Source of the DNA: Victivallaceae bacterium
GTDB lineage: Bacteria > Verrucomicrobiota > Lentisphaeria > Victivallales > Victivallaceae
Assembly: GCA_016292515.1 (NCBI GenBank)
Contig: JAEDIJ010000005.1
Location: 1 to 64,000 of the forward strand
Reading direction: 5' to 3'
DNA: 64,000 nt
Part shown: piece after piece, positions 54,088 through 62,487 of the stretch
Numbering within the stretch: the stretch's first letter is position 1
Layout of the letters: each line of letters opens with the position of its first letter
The notes under the pieces: model-generated
What the model was told of the DNA's origin: nothing
Database searches by the model: none
What the model saw: only the letters and a program-made list of their open reading frames with translations
Program-made: the position numbers and the translations under genes

Positions 54088-55593
54088 TTAGAGCGTACTG
54101 GTTCTGTCGTCGGTGATCTCCATATCGTAATTGATGTCGCGGACGCATTTGTTGAGCAAGTCGACCGTGAAAATTTTCTGGTCGATGACCTGCTCGTATT
54201 TCGCCGTCGGATTCCAGCCGGATATGCTCCCCGCGGCGAGCATCGTGTAATAATTGCCGGAGTTGGTAAATTGCCCCCACGTCGTTTGCAGGATGCCGAA
54301 ACCGCCGTTTCGGAACGCCTTTTCGCCGAGCGCGGGCGTCGTGTCGTACATCCAGCCGGAATTGACGACGTCAAAGCCTTCCTTGCGGAGGAAATCGAAG
54401 ATCGGAAATCCCGGCACGCCGTCCTTGGGCGCGCGGTAGTGATGGTCGGCAAAACGGTATTCCCAGTAGCCGATGATGATGTCGCGATCCAGCGCGGCGC
54501 GGAGTTTGTCGCAGTTTTCATCGCCGTTGGCGGTCGAACCTTTCCACGCGGGGGCGTCGCGCCGTACGAGCATGTCGTGCCACATCAGGATCCGGCAGTT
54601 GCGTTTGGCAAAAAGTTTCTGGAAATAGTTGAAATGATCCGCGACCTTTTGCCAGTATTTCCCGTCGGCGCGGCAAAGGGAGCAACTTCCCGCATTGTAC
54701 GCTTCGTCGCCGCCGACGTGAAAATAGGGCGGGCAGTCGAAAAGTTCGTAAAGTTCCAGCGCGCAATCCTCGATATACTGCCGCGCGGCGGGGTTGGAGA
54801 GACACCACGTCCAGCCGCTCGGCTCAAAGAGCGGCGCGTATTCGGGATGTTTGTCCAAGAGTACGTGTTTGCCCCCGTTGATACCGCCGCAACCGGCGTG
54901 TCCGAAAATCTGAAACTGCGGGATCAGCGTGATGCCGAGCGTTTTGCCGAGCGCGACAAGTTTTTTGATCTCCGACTTGGAATATGCGCCGTCATAGGCG
55001 TATTCCGGATGGCGGTCGAATTGGATATTGCCCACAAATTCGAGGACGAAATAATTGTATTTATAGTAGGCGGCGAGCCGGAGCGCGCGTTCGGCTTTCC
55101 AGAGCGGTTGCTTGTTGGCGAGCATAAAGTGAAACGCGCGGAATTTCAGTTGCGGGAAATCGTCGATTTTGACTTGCGGAATGACGAAACCGCATCCCGT
55201 CGCGACGCCGCGCTCCGGCTCGGCGAGTTGCCGCATCGAGCGCAATGCGTTGCGCACGCCGGACAAGGATGATGCCGTGATGACGATCTCCGCCTTGGTC
55301 GTATCAAGCAAATATCCCTCATCGGAAACTTTTTCGCCGCCTTTTTCACAGATGACTTTGGGGGCGATGTGCCAGTATTGTTTCGCGTCATTGGCGACGA
55401 GCGCGGCGACTTCCTCCGCTTTTAACGGTGAAACGATCTGAAACGTCATCCCCTCTTTCAGCGGCGTCGCGGCGCGGGAAACAACTTCGATCTTTTGCGG
55501 CACGGGAACCACCCGCGCCTCGATGTCCCGGAAATTCTCCGCGCCGGCAATGACCGCGGCGCACAGCAGGAAAAAAGTCAGAAAGTGTTTCAT
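54088..55593 (-). CDS. exported GH20-family beta-N-acetylhexosaminidase-like protein
   Basis: 501 residues. Signal peptide (FFLLCAAVIAGA-EN). Residues 30-150 form the GH20b domain (VPVPQKIEV to LRSMRQL). The catalytic barrel has the FHVGGDEAYN segment with the Asp-Glu pair used in substrate-assisted catalysis near residue 300, and Trp-rich loops such as WTWCLSNPA and GSISGWNPTAKYEQ. It releases terminal GlcNAc/GalNAc from glycans, for example host mucin or chitobiose, in the periplasm or outside. A family member with unproven substrate. It has its own promoter and terminator. Confidence 0.85.
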   Translation of the reverse strand: MKHFLTFFLLCAAVIAGAENFRDIEARVVPVPQKIEVVSRAATPLKEGMTFQIVSPLKAEEVAALVANDAKQYWHIAPKVICEKGGEKVSDEGYLLDTTKAEIVITASSLSGVRNALRSMRQLAEPERGVATGCGFVIPQVKIDDFPQLKFRAFHFMLANKQPLWKAERALRLAAYYKYNYFVLEFVGNIQFDRHPEYAYDGAYSKSEIKKLVALGKTLGITLIPQFQIFGHAGCGGINGGKHVLLDKHPEYAPLFEPSGWTWCLSNPAARQYIEDCALELYELFDCPPYFHVGGDEAYNAGSCSLCRADGKYWQKVADHFNYFQKLFAKRNCRILMWHDMLVRRDAPAWKGSTANGDENCDKLRAALDRDIIIGYWEYRFADHHYRAPKDGVPGFPIFDFLRKEGFDVVNSGWMYDTTPALGEKAFRNGGFGILQTTWGQFTNSGNYYTMLAAGSISGWNPTAKYEQVIDQKIFTVDLLNKCVRDINYDMEITDDRTSTL

Positions 55594-55633
55594 CTCATCC
55601 CTCAAAGTCAATATGGCAACAAAACTGTTTCTT

Positions 55634-55662
55634 ACTATATCGCTTTGTCGCGGGAATTACAA
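55634..55662 (-). promoter_or_regulatory. promoter of the GH20 gene
   Basis: Minus strand TTGTAA (55662-55657), 17-base spacer, TATAGT (55639-55634), 40 bases before the start. Confidence 0.65.
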
Positions 55663-55679
55663 GCAAAATGCCGCGGTTT

Positions 55680-56657
55680 TCACGCGCGATCTCCCCAAGT
55701 GAGCAAAGAGGACTCAAAAACTTCGTGGGCAAGCGTTTCGTCGCGCACAAAAAGTTCCAGTTCCGTTGCCATATACTCCCCCATCCGGCGGAGTTCGTCG
55801 CCGAGCGACCCCGCGATATGCGGCGTCATAAAGACGTTGGGCAATGTGTAAAGTTCACTTTCCTTTTCCGGCGGTTCGGGGTACTGCACGTCGAGCAGTA
55901 CGGTGAGATCGGGACGCTTTTTCAACACTTCGATCATCTCTTTTTCGTTGATCTGCCGTCCGCGCCCCGTATTCAGAAAAAACGCCCCCTCCGGCAGCAG
56001 GGAAAACAGTTTGCCGCCGATGCACCCCGCGTTGTCGTTGCGGTCGGGCAGGTGATTGCTGACGGCCTGTGAGACGGAAAAGGCTTCTTCGAGGGAAATT
56101 TTGCGCTCCGAAACGACCGACGGGATGCCGATGACTTCAAGATCGTATGATTTCAGTTTTTCCGCCACCAGCGTCGCGATCGCCCCCGTACTGCCGAGCA
56201 AGGTCACGGTCGCCCCGTTTGCTCCGCGCCCTTTGGGACGCGAAAACCATTTTTCCGGACTTCGCCCCGTGCGGACAAGCTGATAAAAATTTTTCAACCC
56301 GAGCAAGATCGCCGCAACGGTATATTCCGCGACCGGGATCGCATTCGCCCGCCACGCGCTCGACAAACGCACTCCGCTTGCCAGCAACTCCCGGGCAAAT
56401 GCGTCCGTCGCTCCCGCTCCGTAGAAAAAACAGCGCAGCGAGGGGAAAAAACGCCGCCACTGATCTCGCGTCAACGACGGAACTCCCCACGTCGCAAAAA
56501 TGAATTCGACACGGGAAAAATCCCTTTCCCCGAGATCGGCGACCGAAAAAAGTTGCTCCGGCAATTCCACGCTTTGACGGAGGCGTTGCCGCACGTCAGC
56601 GGGATAAACGGAAAAGATCTGCGAAGGACTTTCTCCGAAAAAGATCGCTTGTTTCAT
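55680..56657 (-). CDS. D-2-hydroxyacid dehydrogenase family protein
   Basis: 325 residues. Catalytic Arg in NTGRGRQIN, Glu in DVQYPEPPE and His in MTPHIAGSLG; NAIPVAEYTVAAILLGLKNFY is the interdomain helix. The nucleotide loop is LLGSTGAIATLV, which lacks the usual GxGxxG spacing. It would reduce a 2-oxoacid or oxidise a hydroxyacid with NAD(P); substrate unknown. The start at 56657 has no clear ribosome site; a TATAGT lies six bases upstream, so the message may also be leaderless. Repeat copy C begins 23 bases upstream. Confidence 0.85.
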   Translation of the reverse strand: MKQAIFFGESPSQIFSVYPADVRQRLRQSVELPEQLFSVADLGERDFSRVEFIFATWGVPSLTRDQWRRFFPSLRCFFYGAGATDAFARELLASGVRLSSAWRANAIPVAEYTVAAILLGLKNFYQLVRTGRSPEKWFSRPKGRGANGATVTLLGSTGAIATLVAEKLKSYDLEVIGIPSVVSERKISLEEAFSVSQAVSNHLPDRNDNAGCIGGKLFSLLPEGAFFLNTGRGRQINEKEMIEVLKKRPDLTVLLDVQYPEPPEKESELYTLPNVFMTPHIAGSLGDELRRMGEYMATELELFVRDETLAHEVFESSLLTWGDRA

Positions 56658-56679
56658 ACTGGCACTATACCTACATTTA

Positions 56680-56906
56680 TGGAGAATGAGGGGGCGCTCA
56701 TGCCGCCCCCCCCTCAAACTCCCCCAAGCACCCGCGAAGCGGGATCTGTACCTTCCGCAGATATTTGCGGATGAACGTTTTTTCGCACACCGAAACGGTT
56801 GTCGCCGCAAATCTCTGCGGCCCGTCTATATTTGTTCCTGCAAAATGACCTGCGTTCCACGCGGGCTAATACTCCGCGCTTTCGCGCTTCGTCCGCCCGA
56901 CTGCTT
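56680..56906 (-). repeat. dispersed structured repeat, copy C
   Basis: Same orientation as copy B: GCGTGGAACGCAGG, AACAAATATAGACGG, GAGATTTGCGGCGAC and GCAAATATCTGCGG are kept; the terminal hairpin is TGAGGGGG...CCCCCTCA, with both arms changed together relative to copies A and B. It fills most of the 308-base gap between the dehydrogenase and obgE; no gene is seen here. Confidence 0.7.
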
Positions 56907-56965
56907 GATCTGCGACTGATTTTGCAGAAAACCGAGCACACGCGGAATAGGATTTTTCAAGCGAT

Positions 56966-57976
56966 TCAAAAATATGCCTTTTTTGCGGATTCCACCGCTT
57001 TGCGCAGTTGCGCCTTGAAATCCGCGAGTTCGCCGCATCCGGCGGCAATCGGGATGACCGGAATGTATTCGGAAGCAAGTTCCTCTTTCAGCAATTCGAG
57101 ATTTTCCTCTGCGGCAGGCAGATCGACCTTGTTGGCGACGATGATCGCCGGTCGCTTGGAAAGCCCCTCCTGATAAAGTTCCAGTTCCGCGCGCAACTGT
57201 TTCAAGTCGTCGATCGGATTGCGGCCGTCAACGCCCGCGGTGTCGAGCACGTAGACCAGAAGTTTCGTCCGCTCGATATGACGCAAAAAGGCGTGTCCGA
57301 GCCCGACGTTGTCGTGCGCCCCCTCGATCAGTCCGGGAATGTCGGCGACGGTAACGCGCCCGTAATCCTCGTATTCGACAACACCGACCATCGGATGCAG
57401 CGTCGTAAAGGGATACGGCGCGATCTTGGGCCGCGCGGAACTGATCGCCGAAAGCAGCGTCGATTTCCCCGCATTGGGAAATCCGACCAGCCCGGCGTCG
57501 GCGATGGTTTTCAATTCCAGTTGAAGCCGCCGCTCCTCGCCGGGGAAACCGGGTTCCCACTGACGCGGCACGCGGTTGAAGTTGGAAACGAAACGGGCGT
57601 TGCCGCGTCCGCCTCTGCCCCCTTGGGCGACGAGGACGCGACTGCCCAGAGTGTCGAGATCGGCGAGCATTTCCCCCGTATCGGCGTCCGTCACGACCGT
57701 ACCGGCGGGTACGGGGACGGTGATGTCCTCGGCGTTGCGGCCGTGAAGATTGGAACCTTTGCCGCCGGGACCGTTTTTCGCCTGATAGCGGGTCTGGTAG
57801 ACGAGCGCGGCGAGATTCTGTTCGTTGGCGACGGCTTCGAGATAAACGCTGCCGCCGTTGCCGCCGTCGCCGCCGTCGGGACCGCCCTTGGGAACATATT
57901 TTTCACGATGGAAACTGCAACAGCCGTTGCCGCCGTCGCCCGCTTTGACGCTGATGATGACGCGATCTGCAAACAT
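56966..57976 (-). CDS. obgE: Obg-family GTPase
   Basis: 336 residues. Glycine-rich Obg fold (GDGGNGCCSFHREKYVPKGGPDGGDGG; GPGGKGSNLHGRN; AQGGRGGRGNARF) to about residue 158. GTPase domain: VGFPNAGKSTL (G1), TTLHPMVG (G2), DIPGLIEGA (G3), NKVDL (G4) and IPIAAG for G5. No C-terminal OCT domain. It takes part in late 50S assembly and stress signalling. ATG 57976 follows AGGATG. It is downstream of rpmA, after a hairpin that could limit read-through. Confidence 0.97.
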   Translation of the reverse strand: MFADRVIISVKAGDGGNGCCSFHREKYVPKGGPDGGDGGNGGSVYLEAVANEQNLAALVYQTRYQAKNGPGGKGSNLHGRNAEDITVPVPAGTVVTDADTGEMLADLDTLGSRVLVAQGGRGGRGNARFVSNFNRVPRQWEPGFPGEERRLQLELKTIADAGLVGFPNAGKSTLLSAISSARPKIAPYPFTTLHPMVGVVEYEDYGRVTVADIPGLIEGAHDNVGLGHAFLRHIERTKLLVYVLDTAGVDGRNPIDDLKQLRAELELYQEGLSKRPAIIVANKVDLPAAEENLELLKEELASEYIPVIPIAAGCGELADFKAQLRKAVESAKKAYF

Positions 57977-57993
57977 AAGAGCATCCTTTCTAC

Positions 57994-58039
57994 AAAAAAA
58001 TCCCGGTAATTCACGCCGCAAAAGGGCAAATTGCCGGGA
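57994..58039 (-). terminator. hairpin with T-run between rpmA and obgE
   Basis: Minus strand TCCCGGCAATT (58039-58029) pairs with AATTACCGGGA (58011-58001), then TTTTTTT. It lies within the two-gene unit, so it may act as an attenuator or partial terminator. Confidence 0.7.
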
Positions 58040-58071
58040 TCAAAACCAAAAAAGACGATCGTCCAAAAGGC

Positions 58072-58323
58072 TTAATCAGCCATCGGGACGATGTTGACTT
58101 TACGCTGGCTCTTGCAGAATTCGACGGTGCCGTCGCAGAGAGCGAAAAGCGTGAAGTCACGACCGCAGCCGACGTTGAGACCGGGACGGAACCGGGTGCC
58201 GCGCTGACGGACGATGATCGAACCGGCGGAAACAGTCTCCCCGCCGAAAGCTTTGATACCGAGGAATTTCGGCTGACTGTCGCGGCCGTTGTGACTGCTC
58301 GATTGACCTTTTTTATGAGCCAT
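58072..58323 (-). CDS. rpmA: 50S ribosomal protein bL27
   Basis: 83 residues, the standard bL27: MAHKKGQSSSHNGRDSQPKFLG, GGETVSAGSIIVRQRGTRF, PGLNVGCGRDFTLFAL and GTVEF. The N-terminus is the type that reaches the peptidyl transferase centre without a cleaved Firmicute-style extension. Strong AAGGAG and a near-consensus promoter. The usual upstream partner rplU (bL21) is absent: the next gene is a divergent glycosyltransferase. Confidence 0.98.
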   Translation of the reverse strand: MAHKKGQSSSHNGRDSQPKFLGIKAFGGETVSAGSIIVRQRGTRFRPGLNVGCGRDFTLFALCDGTVEFCKSQRKVNIVPMAD

Positions 58324-58379
58324 GATGATTTCTCCTTATATCGACAACTTCAAATCGTTTTTACCATTGACGGATAAAT

Positions 58380-58408
58380 AAGATAGCACCACATCAACGA
58401 TTTGTCAA
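58380..58408 (-). promoter_or_regulatory. promoter of rpmA
   Basis: Minus strand TTGACA (58408-58403), 17-base spacer, TATCTT (58385-58380). Strong match to the sigma-70 consensus. Confidence 0.8.
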
Positions 58409-58446
58409 ATTTTTTCGCAAAAAAAGCGGATCTTTCCGCGGTTTTG

Positions 58447-58476
58447 TTGCTTTTTCGCCGTTTTCTGTGATATATT
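58447..58476 (+). promoter_or_regulatory. promoter of the glycosyltransferase gene, likely leaderless transcript
   Basis: TTGCTT (58447-58452), 18-base spacer, TATATT (58471-58476). The ATG at 58484 is seven bases later and no ribosome site fits between. Confidence 0.65.
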
Positions 58477-58483
58477 AAGCATT

Positions 58484-59515
58484 ATGATGAAAAAGCTCAC
58501 ACTTTTTACCCGGTATGCGGCAAACGGCGCGTCGAGCCGTCTGCGGCAATGGCGTTGGCGCGAAAATTTGGCGACGCTCGCCGATCCCGTGGAGGTGACG
58601 CCCTTTTTCAGCGAGAACGCACTGACGTCGTTTTACGCGACCGGCCGTCATCCGGCAAAGGAAGTCGCCGCGGCGTTTTGCCGCCGTTTCGGCGCGTTGC
58701 GGCAAAAAACGCCCTGTGCCGTCATCGAATACGAGGCACTGCCCGGTTTTCCCGCGTATATGGAGCGCGTTTTTCTGCGCGGGACGCGCTACATCCTCGA
58801 TTTCGATGACGACGTCTGGACGAAATATGAAAAAAATCCTTTCCTTCGCGGGAAATTCGACGCGCTGATCCGCCGCGCCGCCGGAGTGACGGTCGCCAAT
58901 CGCGCGCTACGGCAAAAAGTTTCCCCGCTCAACCAAGAAGTCCTTTTGTTGCCGACGCCGATCGAAAATTGTCTTTCTCCGCAGGAAAAATATCCCGTTT
59001 TCACGCTGGTCTGGATCGGCTCCGGTACGACGCGGCGACTTTACCTCGAACCCTTTGCCCCCGTATTGCGGCAACTCGCGGAAAAATTGAAGTACGAGTT
59101 GCTCGTCATCGCCGACGCGGAGCCCTCGCTTCCCGGCGTGCCGTACCGCTTTGAGGCGTGGAGCCCGGCAAAAGAATCTCTTGTCGGTCGCGCGCACGTC
59201 GGCATCATGCCGCTTGCCGATGATGCTTTTGCGCGCGGCAAGTCCGCGTATAAATTGATCCAGTACCTCGGAGCGGGGATCCCCTCCGTCGCGTCCCCGA
59301 TCGGAGAAAATAATTTCGTTCTCCAAGAGGGCAAAACGGGATTTTTCGCTTCGACGCCCGATATGTGGTGCGAAAAGATCATTCAGCTTGCCACGGACAA
59401 AATACTCTGTGAAACTATGAGTTCCGCCGCGAGGGAGGATGCCCAAAATTACACGCGCGCCGCGCTTTGGGGAAAATATCGCGATTTTCTCTGCCGCGTG
59501 CTGGAAATAAAGTAG
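58484..59515 (+). CDS. GT4-like glycosyltransferase
   Basis: 343 residues of the GT-B type. KLTLFTRYAANGASSRLRQW opens the acceptor domain; YILDFDDDVWTKYEKNP and VTVANRALRQKV follow. The donor domain has LVWIGSGTTRRLYLEP, VGIMPLADDAFARGKSAYKLIQYLGAGIPSVASPIGENNFV, which contains the usual Glu/Gly-rich nucleotide-sugar region (K-x-x-Y-L-GAG-PV type). It transfers an unknown sugar. It is a single-gene unit, divergent from rpmA. Two ATG codons in tandem begin it. Confidence 0.82.
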   Translation: MMKKLTLFTRYAANGASSRLRQWRWRENLATLADPVEVTPFFSENALTSFYATGRHPAKEVAAAFCRRFGALRQKTPCAVIEYEALPGFPAYMERVFLRGTRYILDFDDDVWTKYEKNPFLRGKFDALIRRAAGVTVANRALRQKVSPLNQEVLLLPTPIENCLSPQEKYPVFTLVWIGSGTTRRLYLEPFAPVLRQLAEKLKYELLVIADAEPSLPGVPYRFEAWSPAKESLVGRAHVGIMPLADDAFARGKSAYKLIQYLGAGIPSVASPIGENNFVLQEGKTGFFASTPDMWCEKIIQLATDKILCETMSSAAREDAQNYTRAALWGKYRDFLCRVLEIK

Positions 59516-59524
59516 GAAACGGCC

Positions 59525-60379
59525 CTACTCATTGAGGAGCAGTTTCCCCTCGTTGATCTGCTCGTTGAGGTATTGTTGAAGCAGTTGCGCTTCGCGAAAA
59601 GCGACAAGTTCCATTTTGAGCGCGTCTTTGATTTTGGCAAGCGGAATGAACCCCGGCGGCGTGCGCTTTTGGAGTTTCAAAATGAAATAGCGTTTGTTGC
59701 GCAAAATGACGGGGCTGATCTCGTTGATTTTCATCTGCGCCGCGATCTGCCGCAAGGCGGTGAGATCCGCGGCGGAAAGATCTTCCTGCCGCGCTTTGCC
59801 GTCGTCGCTCTCCTTGGCAAGACGCTCGAAATTTTCCCCCTGCATCAATCGGGCGTGATAGGTTTCCGCCGTATCGGCATCGTCGGAAGCGATGACGCCG
59901 AAAACAATGTCTTCGGCGGTGCGGAAACGCCCGATATTCTGACGGTAAAAGTCTTCGATCTCGTCGTCGCCGACCGAAAAGGCGGCGTTGCCGTAATAGG
60001 AGACCAAAAAGAGGTGAAGCACCGCTTTGCGGATGAAATCGGGATCGTCGATCTGCTTTTTCAATTCGCTTGCGGTCACGTCGTCGAGTTGCGCTTCGGC
60101 GATGTAGCGGAGCGCGGCGGCGCGTCCGTCGCGGTATTCCGGCATCCGGGCGATGTCGTCGAGGATGATGCCGCAGCAGAATTCTTCAAGGATCTTGCGG
60201 AGCGCGGCGCGCCGTCCGGTGAGGTCGCCGACCGCGAGGTCGCCGATCGTTTTCAACTGCTCTTCGACGGCGGAGCGGGGGATCGGCTGACCGCGGAATT
60301 CCGCGATCGGGTCGGGAAAGGTTGCCGCCGAAAGCGGCAGCAAAGTTATCAGGAGCGCAAAAAGGAAAAAATTTTTCAT
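59525..60379 (-). CDS. exported SurA/PpiC-like chaperone
   Basis: 284 residues with a signal peptide (FALLITLLPLSA-AT). The SurA-like N-terminal helical part has a helix LRKILEEFCCGIILDDIARM; the C-terminal 120 residues resemble a parvulin domain (DIVFGVIASDD, YHARLMQGENFERLAKESDDG, ISPVILRNKRYFILKLQKR) but the typical catalytic Cys/His pattern is weak. It probably aids outer-membrane protein folding rather than isomerising prolines. It overlaps the lipoprotein gene by four bases (ATGA). Confidence 0.75.
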   Translation of the reverse strand: MKNFFLFALLITLLPLSAATFPDPIAEFRGQPIPRSAVEEQLKTIGDLAVGDLTGRRAALRKILEEFCCGIILDDIARMPEYRDGRAAALRYIAEAQLDDVTASELKKQIDDPDFIRKAVLHLFLVSYYGNAAFSVGDDEIEDFYRQNIGRFRTAEDIVFGVIASDDADTAETYHARLMQGENFERLAKESDDGKARQEDLSAADLTALRQIAAQMKINEISPVILRNKRYFILKLQKRTPPGFIPLAKIKDALKMELVAFREAQLLQQYLNEQINEGKLLLNE

Positions 60380-60969
60380 TTTGCCGGCGCCGGAGCGGCT
60401 TTGGGAAGATTTTTTTCTTCCTGCTGAATGAGCCGTTTTTCCGCTTCGCGGCGTTGCGCGATGCGCTTTTCATAGTCGGCAAAGTATTTTTCCAGGGCTT
60501 TCGTCGAGTTGGTGGAAAGCCCCGCCCGCGTCGCCGTCAATGCCGAACTCATCGCTTCCGAGGTGTCGGCGTGCTCCATGGCAAGGAGCAGACTTTTCGC
60601 GTGGCGCAACTGATTGACCTGGGCGTAAAGTTGCGGAAGCGTGTTGTTTTCGGGATATTTTCTGCGGCATTCGCGCAGAATTTCCAACGCGCCGTTGATG
60701 TCGCCCGCGTTGATTTTCTGCTGTGCCGTCGCGACCGTCTGATTGCATTCCTGGACTTCGATGATCTGGGTGATGAAAGTGTTGCTCGGATCCATCGCGA
60801 GAAGTTTGCGGCCCTGCGCCATCGCCGAATTGGCATCATTGCTTTTCAGACTGTGAAAAAAGCGCAGGACAAGGTCGTTGCGGCTCCGCGGCAACTCCGG
60901 ATGCTTTTTGCATCCCGCCGCCGCGAAGATCAATCCCGATGCGATGACAAGCAGACAACTCTTTTTCAT
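60376..60969 (-). CDS. lipoprotein with TPR-like helices
   Basis: 197 residues. Lipobox IFAAAGC-KK near residue 20. The helical part LRFFHSLKSNDANSAMAQGRKLLAMDPSNTFI and INAGDINGALEILRECRRKYPEN looks like two tetratricopeptide repeats, followed by a coiled coil ending in a Pro/Ala/Lys tail. It is expected on the periplasmic face of a membrane as a binding scaffold. It overlaps the SurA-like gene, suggesting a joint role in envelope biogenesis. Specific function unknown. Confidence 0.8.
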   Translation of the reverse strand: MKKSCLLVIASGLIFAAAGCKKHPELPRSRNDLVLRFFHSLKSNDANSAMAQGRKLLAMDPSNTFITQIIEVQECNQTVATAQQKINAGDINGALEILRECRRKYPENNTLPQLYAQVNQLRHAKSLLLAMEHADTSEAMSSALTATRAGLSTNSTKALEKYFADYEKRIAQRREAEKRLIQQEEKNLPKAAPAPAK

Positions 60970-61112
60970 TTCGATCCTTTTTGCAATCTATTATAACATA
61001 TCATAGATCGGGCGGCTTTTCAATTTTTCACAGCCAAAAAATCCCCTATGCCGTCGAAGTTGGCAAAAATTTTTTGTCGGAAACTTGAAAAAATGAGATT
61101 TCACGTTATGTT

Positions 61113-61154
61113 AAATGAAGAAAAAGTGGTAACATTACCAGAAATTCTTCATTT
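61113..61154. repeat. palindrome upstream of the AAA_14 ATPase gene
   Basis: AAATGAAGAA....TGGTAA-CA-TTACCA....TTCTTCATTT, arms of 10 and 6 bp separated by four mismatched bases. It ends 12 bases before the ATG. A relative with the same half-sites follows the gene at 62426. The rest of 60970-61166 holds no gene. Confidence 0.75.
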
Positions 61155-61166
61155 GATTGAGGTATT

Positions 61167-62420
61167 ATGAATATCGAACGCCCCGTTTATCTCCAAAAAT
61201 TGAAAGACCGTATGCATGACGGGATGATCAAAATCATCACCGGATTGCGCCGAAGCGGAAAATCGTATCTGCTTTTTGAACTTTTCCGGCGGTATCTTTT
61301 GGATTCCGGCATCCGGTCCGACCATATCATCGGTTTGGAATTGGATATGCACAGCAACAGAAAATACCGCGATCCCGACATTCTGCTTGCCTATCTTTCT
61401 GAAAAAATGAATACGGACGGGATGTACTACATTCTCCTCGATGAAGTACAAATGCTGAAAGATTTCGCATCTGTCCTGAATGAATTGCTTCATTATCGCA
61501 ACGCGGACGTGTACGTGACCGGAAGCAATTCAAAATTTCTTTCCTCCGATGTGGTGACGGAATTCCGGGGACGCGGAAACGAGATCCGGATTCTGCCGCT
61601 CTCATTTTCCGAATACTTTTCCGCATTTCAGGGAAACCGTGACGAGGCTTGGCAGGAGTATCTGACCTATGGCGGACTTCCCCATATTCTCGCCATGAAA
61701 AACGATGAGCAGAAAATCGAGTATCTCCGGAATCTGTTTGAGATGACGTATATCAAGGATATCCAGGAGCGCAACAAAATCCGGCATCCCGCGGAAATGG
61801 AAGAACTTTTGGATATCCTCGCATCCGCCACCGGTTCTTTCACCAATCCGCTGAAACTTGCCAATACCTTTTGCTCCAAACGCGGCATTCCTTTTTCGGA
61901 AAGTACGATCGCGCGCTATTGCAAATATCTGGAAAATTCTTTTTTGGTCAACAAATCGCTCCGCTATGATATCAAGGGAAAAAATTACATCAATACCCCA
62001 TTCAAATACTATTTTGAAGACGTCGGTCTGCGTAACGCCCGCTTGAATTTCCGCCAACAGGAGGAAAATCACATTATGGAAAACATCATCTACAATGAAT
62101 TGCGGTATCGCGGATTTTTCGTCGATGTCGGAGTGGTGGATATTCGGGAAAAGCAATCTGACGGAAAAATGGCGCACAAACAGCTTGAAGTGGATTTTGT
62201 CGCGAATTCCGGCAGCAAACGCTATTATATCCAGTCGGCTTTTGCCTTGAATTCTCCGGAAAAGGAGATGCAGGAAAAGCGTCCGTTGTTGCGATTCAAT
62301 GATTCATTCAAAAAAATCATTCTTGTCCGGGAGAGCATCAAGCCCCGCCGGGATGAAAGCGGGATCGTCACAATGGGAATATTGGATTTTCTGCTGTCGC
62401 CGGAGAGCCTTGAAATATAG
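61167..62420 (+). CDS. AAA_14/DUF4143 ATPase with C-terminal PD-(D/E)xK-like domain
   Basis: 417 residues. Walker A GLRRSGKSYLLFEL near residue 25, Walker B YILLDEVQMLKDF, sensor VTGSNSKFLSSDV, then RGRGNEIRILPLSFSEYF leading to DUF4143. A winged helix follows (IPFSESTIARYCKYLENSFLV) and the C-terminal 80 residues contain LEVDFVANSG and YYIQSAFAL, the reduced PD-(D/E)xK nuclease pattern of this family. The family is widespread and often a single gene; its role is unsettled, with defence or regulation suggested. AT-richer than its neighbours and framed by two palindromes, which suggests a mobile or self-regulating cassette. Confidence 0.88.
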   Translation: MNIERPVYLQKLKDRMHDGMIKIITGLRRSGKSYLLFELFRRYLLDSGIRSDHIIGLELDMHSNRKYRDPDILLAYLSEKMNTDGMYYILLDEVQMLKDFASVLNELLHYRNADVYVTGSNSKFLSSDVVTEFRGRGNEIRILPLSFSEYFSAFQGNRDEAWQEYLTYGGLPHILAMKNDEQKIEYLRNLFEMTYIKDIQERNKIRHPAEMEELLDILASATGSFTNPLKLANTFCSKRGIPFSESTIARYCKYLENSFLVNKSLRYDIKGKNYINTPFKYYFEDVGLRNARLNFRQQEENHIMENIIYNELRYRGFFVDVGVVDIREKQSDGKMAHKQLEVDFVANSGSKRYYIQSAFALNSPEKEMQEKRPLLRFNDSFKKIILVRESIKPRRDESGIVTMGILDFLLSPESLEI

Positions 62421-62425
62421 CTTTG

Positions 62426-62465
62426 AATGAAGAATTTTCGGTAAAGTTACCGGAAATTCTTCATT
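62426..62465. repeat. palindrome downstream of the AAA_14 ATPase gene
   Basis: AATGAAGAATTTTCGGTAA-AG-TTACCGGAAATTCTTCATT, arms of 19 bp with one G-T pair, five bases after the stop. It shares AATGAAGAA, GGTAA, TTACC and GAAATTCTTCATTTG with the upstream copy. It has no T-run, so it is not an ordinary terminator. Confidence 0.75.
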
Positions 62466-62487
62466 TGCCCTGCGGCGGCGATGGGAT

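Noticed and set aside
62426..62465. Downstream palindrome as a simple intrinsic terminator
   Set aside because: There is no T-run on either side, and it shares half-sites with the palindrome before the gene.
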